From assembly GCF_030127105.1 (NCBI RefSeq), contig NZ_CP126161.1, positions 186,001-250,000 on the forward strand: a DNA stretch of 64,000 nt. The letters run 5' to 3'. Positions within the stretch are counted from its first letter, which is position 1. Each line of letters opens with the position of its first letter. The DNA is from Haloarcula pelagica (GTDB taxonomy: Archaea > Halobacteriota > Halobacteria > Halobacteriales > Haloarculaceae). Made by a program: the position numbers and the translations under genes. Positions 26,428 through 34,710 of the stretch are shown here, in pieces. The notes under the pieces were generated by a model. It did not search any database. It saw only the letters and a program-made list of their open reading frames with translations, and was not told the DNA's origin.

Positions 26428-27845
26428 GCTAACGCCACCTCCTCCAGATCGCGCACGTCAGAGACCTCGCCGGTGATGGCCGCGGCGGCGACCATCCGGG
26501 GGTTCATCAGCACGGTGCGGCCGTCCTTGCTGCCCTGGCGGCCGACGAAGTTCCGGTTCGAGGAGCTGGCACAGGCCTCGTCGCCCTCCAGTTGGTCCTC
26601 GTTCATCCCCAGACACATCGAACAGCCGGCGTTGCGCCAGTCGAAGCCGGCCGCCTCGAAGATGTCTTTGAGCCCTTCCTCCTCGGCGGCCCGCTGGACG
26701 CGCTGGCTGCCGGGGACGACGAACGCGCGCACGTCGTCGGCGACCTCGCGGCCCTTGACGATGCGGGCCGCGCGGCGCAGGTCAGGCAGTCGGGCGTTGG
26801 TACACGAGCCCAGGAAGGCCACGTCGATCTCGTAGCCGTTCATCGTCTCGCCGGGTTCGACGCGCATGTGCTTCTGGGCGCGTCGAGCCGTGTCCTGCTT
26901 GTCGTCGGCGAGGTCTTCGGGCGCCGGGATCGGGTCGTCGATGCCGATGCCCTGGCCGGGCGTGGTCCCCCACGTGACGACGGGGTCCAGTTCGCTCGCG
27001 TCGATCTCCACCACGTCGTCGTACTCGGCGTCGTCGTCGCTCTGGATGGACTCCCAGTACGGTTTGAGTTCCTCGAACTTCCCGGGGTGTTCCTGGAAGT
27101 AGTCCGTCTCTTCGAGCCACTCGAAGGTGGTCTCGTCGGGGTTGACGTAGCCCGCGCGAGCGCCGCCCTCGATGGACATGTTACAGATGGACATCCGGCC
27201 TTCCATGTCGAGGTTCTCGATGGCTTCGCCGGCGTACTCGTAGACGTAGCCGACGCCGCCCTCGGTGCCGAGACGACGGATGATCTCTAAGATGATGTCC
27301 TTGGCTTCGACGCCCTCGCCGAGTTCGCCGTTGACCTCGATCTTGCGGACCTGCTGTTTCTCCATGGCGATGGTCTGAGTCGCCAGCACGTCCCGGATCT
27401 GGCTGGTCCCGATCCCGAACGCGAGCGCGCCGAACGCGCCGTGCGTCGAGGTGTGGCTGTCGCCACAGACGATGGTCTTGCCGGGCTGGGTGATCCCCTG
27501 CTCCGGCCCGATGACGTGGACGATGCCCTGATCGCCGGTCGTCGGGTCCGAGAACTGGATGCCGGCGTTCCGGACGTTCTCCTCCAGTTCGCTCATCATC
27601 CGCTCGGCCGCGTCGTCGGCGTAGGGCCGGTCCTGGTTCGCCGTCGGGACGATGTGGTCGACGGTTGCGTGGGTCAGGTCGGGTCGGGCGACCTCCAGGC
27701 CGCGCTCCTGGAGCATCCCGAACGCCTGGGGGCTCGTGACCTCGTGGATGAGATGGAGCCCGACGAACAGCTGGTCCTGCCCGTTCGGCAGGGTCGTGAC
27801 TTTGTGTCGGTCCCACACCTTGTCGTACAGCGTGCCGTTGCTCAT
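26424..27845 (-). CDS. leuC: 3-isopropylmalate dehydratase, large subunit
   Basis: 473 aa [4Fe-4S] aconitase-family subunit isomerising 2- to 3-isopropylmalate. Cluster Cys residues lie in FLGSCTNAR (about 343) and GCSMCLGMN (about 405). [23 protein letters not shown] and [10 protein letters not shown] are also conserved. The start overlaps the stop of a 15-codon ORF (ATGA), which itself overlaps the end of ilvC. Confidence 0.93.
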   Translation of the reverse strand: MSNGTLYDKVWDRHKVTTLPNGQDQLFVGLHLIHEVTSPQAFGMLQERGLEVARPDLTHATVDHIVPTANQDRPYADDAAERMMSELEENVRNAGIQFSDPTTGDQGIVHVIGPEQGITQPGKTIVCGDSHTSTHGAFGALAFGIGTSQIRDVLATQTIAMEKQQVRKIEVNGELGEGVEAKDIILEIIRRLGTEGGVGYVYEYAGEAIENLDMEGRMSICNMSIEGGARAGYVNPDETTFEWLEETDYFQEHPGKFEELKPYWESIQSDDDAEYDDVVEIDASELDPVVTWGTTPGQGIGIDDPIPAPEDLADDKQDTARRAQKHMRVEPGETMNGYEIDVAFLGSCTNARLPDLRRAARIVKGREVADDVRAFVVPGSQRVQRAAEEEGLKDIFEAAGFDWRNAGCSMCLGMNEDQLEGDEACASSSNRNFVGRQGSKDGRTVLMNPRMVAAAAITGEVSDVRDLEEVALA

Positions 27846-27889
27846 GCTGTGGCCTCCGTCGTCCCGGAGCGATCTCCGTCGTCAGTCAT
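27842..27889 (-). CDS. 15-codon bridging ORF between ilvC and leuC
   Basis: [15 protein letters not shown], from ATG 27889 to a TGA that forms ATGA with leuC. Its start lies inside the last codons of ilvC, so the three reading frames overlap head to tail without a gap. It contains no Leu, Ile or Val, so it is not an attenuator peptide. A ribosome-relay role is the simplest idea. It could also be the remnant of a longer small gene at this place in other haloarchaea. Confidence 0.4.
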   Translation of the reverse strand: MTDDGDRSGTTEATA

Positions 27890-28907
27890 CTGCGGGCGCT
27901 TCCTCCGCGGCCTGCTCGTCGTCGCCCCACGCGAACAGTTTCCGCAGTTCGCCACCGACTTCCTCGATCTGGTGGCTCTGCTCGGCGTCGCGGTACTGCT
28001 TGTACGAGGGCCGGTTCGTCTGGTTCTCGGTGATCCACTCGCGGGCGAACTCGCCGTTCTGGACCTCTTCGAGGATCCGCTCCATCCCCTCGCGGTCGAT
28101 GACCTCTTCACCGCGAGTGAGGCCGCCGTACTCGGCGGTGTCGGAGACGGAGTTCCACATCCCCATGTGGCCGCCCTCGTACATCAGATCGACGATGAGT
28201 TTGAGTTCGTTCAGACACTCGAAGTAGGCCATCTCCGGCGCGTAGCCGGCGTCGACGAGCGTCTCGAAGCCGACCTTCACCATCTCGGTCACACCGCCAC
28301 AGAGGACGGCCTGCTCGCCGAAGAGGTCGGTCTCGACTTCCTCCTGGAACGTCGTCTCGATGACGCCCGCGCGGGTGCAGCCGATGGCTTTCGCGTAGGC
28401 CAGGGACTCCGCCTTGGCGTCGCCGGTCGCGTCCTGGTAGATCGCGATCAGGCCCGGCGTCCCCTCGCCGCGCTCGTAGGTCCGCCGGACCAGGTGACCC
28501 GGGGACTTGGGGGCGACCATCGTCACGTCGACGCCCTCGGCGGGCTCGATCTGGCCGTAGTGGATGTTGAACCCGTGGGCGAACTGGAGCGTGTCTCCGG
28601 CTTCCAGGCCGTCCTCGATCGCCTCGTAGACGGCGGGCTGGATCGTGTCGGGGACCAGCATGACGACGCGGTCGGCCTCGGCGGCGGCCACGTCGGGCGT
28701 CTCGACCCGCAGACCGGCCTCGGTGGCCTCGGCCCGCGAGGAGGAGTCCTCACGCAGGCCGACGACCACGTCGACCCCGGATTCGTGGAGGTTCAGCGCG
28801 TGGGCGTGGCCCTGTGAGCCGTAGCCCAGCACGGCAACGGTCTCGTCTTCGAGTGTCGATACGTCGGCGTCGTCGTCGTAGTAGACGGTCGTGGATAGGT
28901 CAGTCAT
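27882..28907 (-). CDS. ilvC: Ketol-acid reductoisomerase
   Basis: 341 aa class I enzyme reducing and isomerising acetolactate (valine/leucine) and acetohydroxybutyrate (isoleucine). Nucleotide fold [25 protein letters not shown], and the knotted domain with [18 protein letters not shown] and [19 protein letters not shown]. The start is ATG 28907 ([15 protein letters not shown]), which overlaps the 3' end of ilvN by 8 nt. The upstream in-frame ATG at 28931 is rejected because it would extend into ilvN with non-family residues. Confidence 0.93.
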   Translation of the reverse strand: MTDLSTTVYYDDDADVSTLEDETVAVLGYGSQGHAHALNLHESGVDVVVGLREDSSSRAEATEAGLRVETPDVAAAEADRVVMLVPDTIQPAVYEAIEDGLEAGDTLQFAHGFNIHYGQIEPAEGVDVTMVAPKSPGHLVRRTYERGEGTPGLIAIYQDATGDAKAESLAYAKAIGCTRAGVIETTFQEEVETDLFGEQAVLCGGVTEMVKVGFETLVDAGYAPEMAYFECLNELKLIVDLMYEGGHMGMWNSVSDTAEYGGLTRGEEVIDREGMERILEEVQNGEFAREWITENQTNRPSYKQYRDAEQSHQIEEVGGELRKLFAWGDDEQAAEEAPADD

Positions 28908-29499
28908 GTTTCTCCAGTGTCTTGGGGCCACGCTCCAGCGCGGCGGCCCCGGTGCGAACGATCTCCTGTACGTCGAACTGCTCGAACGCCGCGACGGCGG
29001 CGTCGATCTTCTGCTTGCTGCCCGTGATCTCGACGGTCACCGAGTCGGTCGAGGCGTCGACCGCCTGGCCGTCGTACATCTCGGCGACGGCGTTGACATC
29101 GTCGGGTTTCTCGCCGCCCACCTTGATGAGCGCGAGTTCCCGCCGGAGCGCCTCGGGTTCCAGTTCCATCACCGAGACGACGGGCACGAGCTTCTGCAGT
29201 TGTTTCTTCGCCTGTTCGATTCCCGGCTGCGGTTCCTCGATGAGGATCGTCATCCGGGCTATACTCTCGTCACTCGTGGGACCGACGGTGAGGCTTTCGA
29301 TGTTGAACTGCCGCCGGCTGAACAGGCCCGAGACCTCAGCGAGCACACCGGGCCGGTGTTTGACGAGCGCCGAGAGCACGGCCTGTCGTGGTTCGTGAGT
29401 CGCTTCCGCTTCGGGGTCGACGCGAATCCCCTGGGAGTTGCGTCGTCCCTCGGGGCGCATCCGGTCGTGTGGCGCAGGGCCAGGCATTCCTCCAGTCAT
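28900..29499 (-). CDS. ilvN: Acetolactate synthase, regulatory small subunit
   Basis: 199 aa with an ACT domain ([23 protein letters not shown], residues about 45-68) for valine feedback, followed by the ALS small-subunit C-terminal domain ([20 protein letters not shown]). The start ATG 29499 is 2 nt after the ilvB stop. A 39-residue hydrophilic N-terminal extension precedes the ACT domain. Confidence 0.92.
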   Translation of the reverse strand: MTGGMPGPAPHDRMRPEGRRNSQGIRVDPEAEATHEPRQAVLSALVKHRPGVLAEVSGLFSRRQFNIESLTVGPTSDESIARMTILIEEPQPGIEQAKKQLQKLVPVVSVMELEPEALRRELALIKVGGEKPDDVNAVAEMYDGQAVDASTDSVTVEITGSKQKIDAAVAAFEQFDVQEIVRTGAAALERGPKTLEKHD

Positions 29500-29501
29500 C
29501 G

Positions 29502-31277
29502 TTAGATCTCGTCTAAGTGGTCCTCGTTCAGTGCGAACAGTCCGTTGTCGCCGCCGCTTGGCACCATCGGGAAGACGTTCTCCCCGGGGTCGATGTGGGC
29601 GTCGATGACGCTGGGACCGTCGTACTCGCGTGCGGCCGCGATGGTCTCCTCGACGTTCTCGTAGTCCTCCAGGCGGAAGCCGGCGGCGCCGAACGCCTCC
29701 GCGAGCTTGTCGAACTGCGGGATCCACGGGTACTCCGAAGCCATCCGACGCCCCTCGTAGAAGCCGTCCTGCCACTGGCGGACCATCCCGACGGCCTCGT
29801 TGTTGAGGATGACGTAGGTGATGTCCAGTTGCTCACGAACGGCCACGGAGAGCCCCTGGACGGTCATCAGGAACGAACCGTCGCCGTCGAAGCAGACGAC
29901 TTCCTGGTCGGGGGCGGCCAGTTTCGCGCCGATGGCGGCTGGGACGCCGTACCCCATCGTTCCCAGACCGTGCGAGGAGACCCAGGTCCGTGGCTCGGTG
30001 TACTCCCAGAACTGGGAGGCCCACATCTGGTGTTGCCCGACACCCGTACAGACGATGGTGTCCTCGTCGGTCACCGCCGAGAAGTGCTCGACGACGTACT
30101 GGGGTTTCAGCGGCTCGTCGTCGGGCATCTCGTAGCTCATCGGGTACTCCTGTTTCCACGTCTGGCACTGCTCGCGCCACTCGTCGGCGTCGGGCGCTCG
30201 CGGCATGGCGTCGAACAGCTGTCGCAGCACTTCGCGCGCGTCGCCGATCAGCGGGTAGTCCGCGTAGACGTTCTTGCTGATCTCGGCCGGGTCGATGTCG
30301 ACGTGGACGATGTCGGCGTCCGGAGCGAACGAGTCGACGCCGCCGGTCAGGCGGTCGTCGAAGCGGGTCCCGATCGCCAGCATGCAGTCCGTGTTCGTGA
30401 TCGCCAGGTTCGCGTAGCCGGTGCCGTGCATCCCGGCCCACTCCAGGGAGAGCTCGTGGTCCTCCGGGAAGGAACCGATCCCGGGCATCGTCGTGATGAC
30501 CGGGACCTCGTACTCCATCGCGAACTCACGGAGGGCGTTCGAGGCGTTGGCCTTGATGACGCCGCCGCCGGCGAGGATGACCGGCCGCTCGGCGTCGGAG
30601 ATGACTTCCGCGGCCTCCTGCACGGCCTCGTCGTCGGCCTCCTCGGGCACCTCGTAGGTGTCGGGCGTCTCCGGCGCTTTCGGTTCCACGTCGGTCTCGC
30701 CCTGTGTCACGTCCTTCGGGAGGTCGACCAGCGTCGGCCCCTGCCGGCCGGCGTCCGCGAGAGCGAACGCCTCGCTCACGTCGTCGCCGACGGTGTCGGA
30801 GTGGCTCGCGAAGTAGCTCTCCTTGGTGACCGGCTGGGTGATGCCGACGGTGTCGGTCTCCTGGAAGGCGTCGTTGCCGACGAACTCCGTGGGGACCTGG
30901 CCGGTCAGTGCGATCAGCGGGTCCGAGTCCATGTTGGCGTCGGCGATGCCGGTCACGAGGTTGGTCGCGCCCGGCCCGGACGTGGCGAAACAGACGCCCG
31001 GTTCGCCCGAGACGATGCCGTAGGCGTCGGCGGCGTGGGACGCCCCCTGCTCGTGGGCCATCGTCACGTGGGTGATGTCGGAGTCGTACAGCGCGTCGTA
31101 GACGGGCATGATCGCGCCCCCCTGGACGCCGAAGACGTACTCGGCGCCGGCGTTTTCGAGCGCTCGGACGACCGACTGTGCGCCGGTCGTGACCGGTGCC
31201 TGCTCGTCGTCGGCCGCTGCCTCGTCTTGGTCTGTCGACTGTTCGTCCTCTTTCGGAACTGATGCGCGTTCGCTCAT
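29502..31277 (-). CDS. ilvB: Acetolactate synthase, catalytic large subunit
   Basis: 591 aa TPP/FAD enzyme condensing pyruvate with pyruvate or 2-oxobutyrate. ENAGAEYVFGVQGGAIMPVY and AHEQGASHAADAYG (catalytic Glu region) are followed by the FAD domain and the TPP/Mg motif CFDGDGSFLMT with LNNEAVGMV. An acidic N-terminal tail of about 30 residues is haloarchaea-like. The ATG at 31277 has a GGAGGGG Shine-Dalgarno 7 nt upstream and a leader of about 205 nt with mini-ORFs and a hairpin, unlike the leaderless genes around it. Confidence 0.93.
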   Translation of the reverse strand: MSERASVPKEDEQSTDQDEAAADDEQAPVTTGAQSVVRALENAGAEYVFGVQGGAIMPVYDALYDSDITHVTMAHEQGASHAADAYGIVSGEPGVCFATSGPGATNLVTGIADANMDSDPLIALTGQVPTEFVGNDAFQETDTVGITQPVTKESYFASHSDTVGDDVSEAFALADAGRQGPTLVDLPKDVTQGETDVEPKAPETPDTYEVPEEADDEAVQEAAEVISDAERPVILAGGGVIKANASNALREFAMEYEVPVITTMPGIGSFPEDHELSLEWAGMHGTGYANLAITNTDCMLAIGTRFDDRLTGGVDSFAPDADIVHVDIDPAEISKNVYADYPLIGDAREVLRQLFDAMPRAPDADEWREQCQTWKQEYPMSYEMPDDEPLKPQYVVEHFSAVTDEDTIVCTGVGQHQMWASQFWEYTEPRTWVSSHGLGTMGYGVPAAIGAKLAAPDQEVVCFDGDGSFLMTVQGLSVAVREQLDITYVILNNEAVGMVRQWQDGFYEGRRMASEYPWIPQFDKLAEAFGAAGFRLEDYENVEETIAAAREYDGPSVIDAHIDPGENVFPMVPSGGDNGLFALNEDHLDEI

Positions 31278-31330
31278 ATTGGGTCCCCTCCTGTGGGTCG
31301 ATCGGTCGTTGGTGTGGATGCAGTGTGCAT
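31274..31330 (-). CDS. 18-codon leader ORF overlapping the ilvB start
   Basis: ATG 31330 (MHTASTPTTDRPTGGDPI) ends in TGA overlapping the ilvB ATG as ATGA. It passes over the ilvB Shine-Dalgarno, so its translation would affect access to that site. Second small ORF of the ilvB leader. Confidence 0.3.
   Translation of the reverse strand: MHTASTPTTDRPTGGDPI
31285..31291 (-). promoter_or_regulatory. Shine-Dalgarno of ilvB
   Basis: GGAGGGG with 7 nt spacing to the ATG at 31277. A strong Shine-Dalgarno here marks a leadered, regulated start among mostly leaderless neighbours. Confidence 0.7.
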
Positions 31331-31384
31331 TGTGGTGTCGCTGGTGTCGGGTCGAACCTCGATACAGTCGGCGTCGGGATGGGA

Positions 31385-31411
31385 TGTAGTGGGGGCTATG
31401 GCGCCCCTACA
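31385..31411 (-). promoter_or_regulatory. Hairpin overlapping the leader-peptide stop codon
   Basis: On the transcript, TGTAG-GGGC pairs with GCCC-(3-nt bulge)-CTACA around the loop GCCATA. The 5' arm covers the last sense codons of the 28-codon leader ORF and the loop/3' arm covers its TAG. A ribosome stalled on the Ile-Val codons would cover the 5' arm. Confidence 0.5.
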
Positions 31412-31482
31412 ATACCCTCGCCGAGAAGAATGGACGCGGTGCTGGTGGCCGGACGAGCCTGTCTGCCAGCACGCGCTCTCAT
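31396..31482 (-). CDS. Leaderless 28-codon ilv leader peptide (candidate attenuator)
   Basis: The ATG at 31482 lies about 29 nt from the TATA box at 31508, so it is the expected leaderless start of the ilvB transcript. Residues 17-25 read SILLGEGIV: Ile ATT, Leu CTT, Leu CTC, Ile ATT, Val GTA, of which ATT, CTT and GTA are poorly used codons in GC-rich haloarchaea. The ORF ends in TAG inside the hairpin at 31385-31411, 118 nt before ilvB. This matches the logic of bacterial ilv leader peptides. I know of no archaeal precedent, so it is a proposal. Confidence 0.5.
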   Translation of the reverse strand: MRARAGRQARPATSTASILLGEGIVGAP

Positions 31483-31507
31483 CACGTGCGGTACCAATTC
31501 GTCCCGG

Positions 31508-31515
31508 ATAATAAA
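31508..31515 (-). promoter_or_regulatory. TATA box of the ilvBNC-leuCD transcript
   Basis: TTTATTAT on the minus strand, about 29 nt before the ATG of the leader ORF at 31482 and 235 nt before ilvB. The remainder of the 31278-31613 gap contains only the leader elements listed. Confidence 0.6.
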
Positions 31516-31613
31516 CGTTCTGTGAGAGGTGCTGACGAACGGCCCGGGACGGCGAGCCCCGGGAGTTCACCCGTGGCTGACGATTCGGGACAGCGACCGG
31601 CGAGGACATAGGC

Positions 31614-32825
31614 CTACGCCCTGACCTCCTCGGTCTCCTCGTCGACACCGACCTCCTGGGCGAACCGCTCCAGTTCGGTCATGGTGACCTGCTGTTTCTC
31701 CGCGCCGAAGTCCTTGACCCGGCGGGTCACCTCGCGGACCTCGGCCTCTGTCGGGTCGTAGCCCGCGTCGACCAGCCGTTCCCGCACGGAGTGAGCGCCC
31801 GTGTGTTTCCCCAACACCAGTTCGCGCTCGGCGCCGACCATCTCGGGGGTCATGACGCCGGGTTCGAAGGTGTCGGAGTTCTCGATGACGCCCGCGGCGT
31901 GGATGCCGCTCTCGTGGGAGAAGGCGTTCCGACCGACCACCGGTTTGTTCGCCGGCACCGGGATGTCGGACTTCTCCTCGACGAGTCGGGACAGTTCGGT
32001 GATCCGGGTCGTGTCGATGCCGGTGTCGACATCGTACAGCGACTCCAGGCTCATGACGACCTCCTCGTAGGCCGCGTTGCCCGCCCGTTCACCGATCCCG
32101 TTGACCGACACCTGGGCCTGGCTCGCGCCGGCCTCGAAGCCGGAGATGGCGTTCGCCGACGCCAGCCCGAAGTCGTCGTGCGTGTGCACGTCGATCCGGG
32201 CCTCCGTCGCGGCGTCGACCTCTTCGATGAGGTCGTAGAACCGCCGCGGCGTGGCGACCCCACAGGTGTCGGGGATGTTGATCCAGTCCGCGCCCGCCGC
32301 CGAGGTCGCCTCGATGACCTCGATGAGGAACTCCCCGTCGGTCCGGGTGGCGTCCATCGGCGAGAACATGCACTCGGCGCCAGCGTCTTTGATCATCTCG
32401 ACACACTCGACTGCCGTGTCGAGTGCCTCCTGCCGGGTCGCGTGCATGGAATCCTGTAGCTGTACGTCCGACGTCGAGACGAAGGTGTGGACCATGTCCA
32501 CACCCGAATCCAGGGCCGCCTCGATGTCTTTCTCGACCACGCGCGCCAGTCCACAGGTCGTCCCGTGGGTGGCTTCAGCGATGTCGCGGACGGCCTCGAA
32601 CTCCGCGTCGGAGTTGACGGGGAACCCGGCCTCGATGACGTGAGTCCCCATCTCGTCGAGAATCGCCGCGATCTCGCGTTTGTCCTCGTAGTTGAACGAC
32701 GTGCGTGGCGACTGCTCGCCATCACGTAGCGTGGTGTCGAAAATCCGTGCGTCTGTTATCTCAGACGTGGAATCCAGTGTGCCCTGGAAGAACTCGATCC
32801 GCCGGAGATTCCGACGTGCCCTCAA
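31614..32825 (-). CDS. leuA: 2-isopropylmalate synthase family protein (LeuA, or citramalate synthase)
   Basis: 403 aa DRE-TIM condensing enzyme: FDTTLRDGEQSPRTSFNYEDK, VEAGFPVNSDAE-type strand (HVIEAGFPV), DVHTHDDFGLASANAISG and VGRNAFSHESGIHAAGV (HxH metal site). The protein ends about 100 residues short of bacterial LeuA and lacks a recognisable LeuA dimer regulatory domain, so (R)-citramalate synthase is an alternative. No ATG or GTG in frame precedes the catalytic motif, and TTG at 32825 is the only plausible start before EFFQGTLDSTSEI. A leaderless ATG ORF overlaps it in another frame, so a start-region frameshift is possible. Confidence 0.85.
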   Translation of the reverse strand: MRARRNLRRIEFFQGTLDSTSEITDARIFDTTLRDGEQSPRTSFNYEDKREIAAILDEMGTHVIEAGFPVNSDAEFEAVRDIAEATHGTTCGLARVVEKDIEAALDSGVDMVHTFVSTSDVQLQDSMHATRQEALDTAVECVEMIKDAGAECMFSPMDATRTDGEFLIEVIEATSAAGADWINIPDTCGVATPRRFYDLIEEVDAATEARIDVHTHDDFGLASANAISGFEAGASQAQVSVNGIGERAGNAAYEEVVMSLESLYDVDTGIDTTRITELSRLVEEKSDIPVPANKPVVGRNAFSHESGIHAAGVIENSDTFEPGVMTPEMVGAERELVLGKHTGAHSVRERLVDAGYDPTEAEVREVTRRVKDFGAEKQQVTMTELERFAQEVGVDEETEEVRA

Positions 32826-32835
32826 TGTTGGACAT
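32761..32835 (-). CDS. Leaderless 24-codon ORF overlapping the leuA start
   Basis: The ATG at 32835 is about 30 nt from the TATA box at 32863. The frame (MSNIEGTSESPADRVLPG) ends at TGA 32761, inside leuA. It contains ATT, GTT and CTT codons. It may be a uORF governing the TTG start of leuA, or the true leuA N-terminus separated by a one-base error. Confidence 0.35.
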   Translation of the reverse strand: MSNIEGTSESPADRVLPGHTGFHV

Positions 32836-32862
32836 AATCACCCGTATCTGGTCGCTTCCGGT

Positions 32863-32870
32863 ACTTATAG
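32863..32870 (-). promoter_or_regulatory. TATA box of leuA
   Basis: CTATAAGT on the minus strand, about 30 nt upstream of the ATG at 32835 and 40 nt upstream of the TTG at 32825. Confidence 0.5.
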
Positions 32871-32904
32871 TTGTCCATCGGCCCCAGATCTGTCGGGTAT
32901 CTGA

Positions 32905-33591
32905 CTACTCCCCGACCAGCGTCAGGTAGTGGCCGTCGGGGTCGCGGATACGGACACCTTCCTCGACCGAAGTGACAGCGAGCGCCCGGTCGGCGACGTT
33001 CCGGGCCACCGAATCCGGGGCCTCGGCGACGACGCCGAAGTCGACGTGGACCCCTCCGCGGGCGTCGGCGATGCCCAGCCGCGGTTCCCACAGTTCCAGG
33101 TCGAACGCGCCCGTCGAGAGCCGGACCCGGCCCTCCTCGTGGCCGTCGTCGACGACCTCGAAGCCGAGGTCGGTGTAGAACTCGACGGCGGCCGCGAGGT
33201 CCTCGACCTCCAAGACGAGTTCGAACAGGTCCGAGACGCCCGACGGCGCGTCGGCACGCTCACCCAGTTCCACGCAGTTGCCCTCGGGGTCGTAGAAGTA
33301 CAGCGACCGCTGGTCGCCGAAGGTGTGTTCGACGAGGTCGAACCGCTCGCCGAGGATGTCGTGCCAGTCGTCGTACTCGCGTTCGGCGACCGTCAGCGCG
33401 TAGTGGGTGTGGAGGCCACCACGAGGGATCTCCCCCGGTGCGCGCAGCCGAAGCGCCGTCTCGCCGACCGAGAGCACTGCCTCCTGCTCGGACTCGGAGA
33501 CGACATCCAGTTCCAGAAACGCCTCGTAGAACGCCGTCAGCCGGTCCGGGTCCTTCGCCTCCAGCGTGAGCCACGCGGGCGTCGAGAGCAT
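32905..33591 (-). CDS. VOC-family (glyoxalase/dioxygenase-like) protein
   Basis: 228 aa made of two vicinal-oxygen-chelate modules: residues 1-112 (LTLEAKDPDRLTAFYEAFLEL, YFYDPEGNCVELGE) and about 118-228 (FELVLEVEDLAAAVEFYTDLGF, RIRDPDGHYLTLV). DPEGN and DPDGH turns and a terminal Glu in the first module are typical of metal-binding VOC proteins. Substrate unknown; glyoxalase or ring-cleaving dioxygenase annotations are common for this family but not supported here. Confidence 0.75.
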   Translation of the reverse strand: MLSTPAWLTLEAKDPDRLTAFYEAFLELDVVSESEQEAVLSVGETALRLRAPGEIPRGGLHTHYALTVAEREYDDWHDILGERFDLVEHTFGDQRSLYFYDPEGNCVELGERADAPSGVSDLFELVLEVEDLAAAVEFYTDLGFEVVDDGHEEGRVRLSTGAFDLELWEPRLGIADARGGVHVDFGVVAEAPDSVARNVADRALAVTSVEEGVRIRDPDGHYLTLVGE

Positions 33592-33671
33592 ACCCGGCCC
33601 GTTGACGACCCAGCGTGAAAACTGCCGCGGCGTGGGGAGGATTTTTTGCTCCGCCCGTCTACCCTCACCGC

Positions 33672-33971
33672 ATGAGTGACTTCGAGGGGCTCGACCTGCA
33701 GGCGGTCGAAGACCAGATGGACGGGAGCGGCGACGACGGCAACAGCGACCGCGTGGTCCTGGGAGTCCTCGACGGGACGACGCCGGACGCCGAGTGGGTC
33801 GAGACCGTCGAGGACGGCGCGGTGCTCGTGTTGAACGTCGACGGCGACCTGAACCGACTCGCGGCCGGTTTCGCTCGGCCCGTCAAAGAGGCCGGCGGCG
33901 AGTTGATGCACTTCCGTGGCTTCCTAGTCGTCACGCCCCCGGGCGTCGAGATCGACGCAGACCGGCTCTGA
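33672..33971 (+). CDS. DUF5779 family protein
   Basis: 99 aa from ATG 33672 (MSDFEGLDLQAVEDQMD); the longer upstream frame has no family character. RVVLGVLDGTTPDAEWV, GGELMHFRGFLVVTPPGVEID match the haloarchaeal DUF5779 family as I recall it. Function unknown. Confidence 0.75.
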   Translation: MSDFEGLDLQAVEDQMDGSGDDGNSDRVVLGVLDGTTPDAEWVETVEDGAVLVLNVDGDLNRLAAGFARPVKEAGGELMHFRGFLVVTPPGVEIDADRL

Positions 33972-34032
33972 GCGATAGTTCGGGGTAGGCGGGGAATTAC
34001 AAACGTCGTGCCGAGCCCCGTCCAGGGCATCG

Positions 34033-34653
34033 ATGGCCGCTCGCGCTCTGACACGCCGCGGCGTCCTCGCGGCCGTCGCCGCGGTTTCGGGTGCCGTCGG
34101 GGCCGTCCTCACCGATCCTCGGTCGGGGTCCGCCGACGGACCGACACGATCCGGCGACGAGCCGCTGGGCTGTGGCCGGACCAGCTACGCGCGCCGCCGG
34201 CGACTCGGCGCGTTTCTCAACGAGACGGCGGCCTTCGTCGAGCCGCCCGTCTGGGACGGGAGCCTCGTCGACCGGACGGACCAGGAGACCGTTGAGGTGA
34301 CCGTCGGCGAAGCCCGTGCTGTCTCGGTTCCGGGCGTCGGACTGGCGACCGCGCCGGTCGCGTTCGACCCGGCGGCGGTGCTCGTCTCGCCGGGGACGAC
34401 GGTTCGCTGGACCTGGGCCGAGGGCGTCGATCCGGCGCTCCCGAGCGATGTCGTCGCGCTGTCGGTGGGCTGTTTCGACAGCGGAGTGCGGCCCCCGGGC
34501 GGTGAGCCGTTCACGCACACCTTCCGCACCTGGGGCCACTACCTCTACTACTCGACGCTCCACGGCGCGCCCTACCGGGTTCCCTCCGTCCGTGGCGACA
34601 GCGTCACCAACCCGTTCGGGATGCGCGGGGCCGTCGTGGTGACCGGCGTGTAG
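34033..34653 (+). CDS. Tat-exported cupredoxin-fold protein lacking copper ligands
   Basis: 206 aa. The N-terminus (TRRGVLAAVAAVSGAVGAV) is a twin-arginine-type export signal. Residues about 85-206 have the halocyanin/plastocyanin pattern: PGTTVRWTWAEG, EPFTHTFRTWGHYLYYSTLHGAP and GMRGAVVVTGV. In halocyanins the copper ligands are His (HNVV), Cys, His and Met. Here the first His is absent (PSDVVA) and the Cys is Ser174, while His177 and Met197 remain. Electron transfer through type-1 copper is therefore unlikely; a structural or binding role is possible. Confidence 0.7.
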   Translation: MAARALTRRGVLAAVAAVSGAVGAVLTDPRSGSADGPTRSGDEPLGCGRTSYARRRRLGAFLNETAAFVEPPVWDGSLVDRTDQETVEVTVGEARAVSVPGVGLATAPVAFDPAAVLVSPGTTVRWTWAEGVDPALPSDVVALSVGCFDSGVRPPGGEPFTHTFRTWGHYLYYSTLHGAPYRVPSVRGDSVTNPFGMRGAVVVTGV

Positions 34654-34710
34654 GGTGTCGGTGCCGCCTGGGTGAACGGGCTTAATACTATCAAAGCCCC
34701 AGTACCGGCT

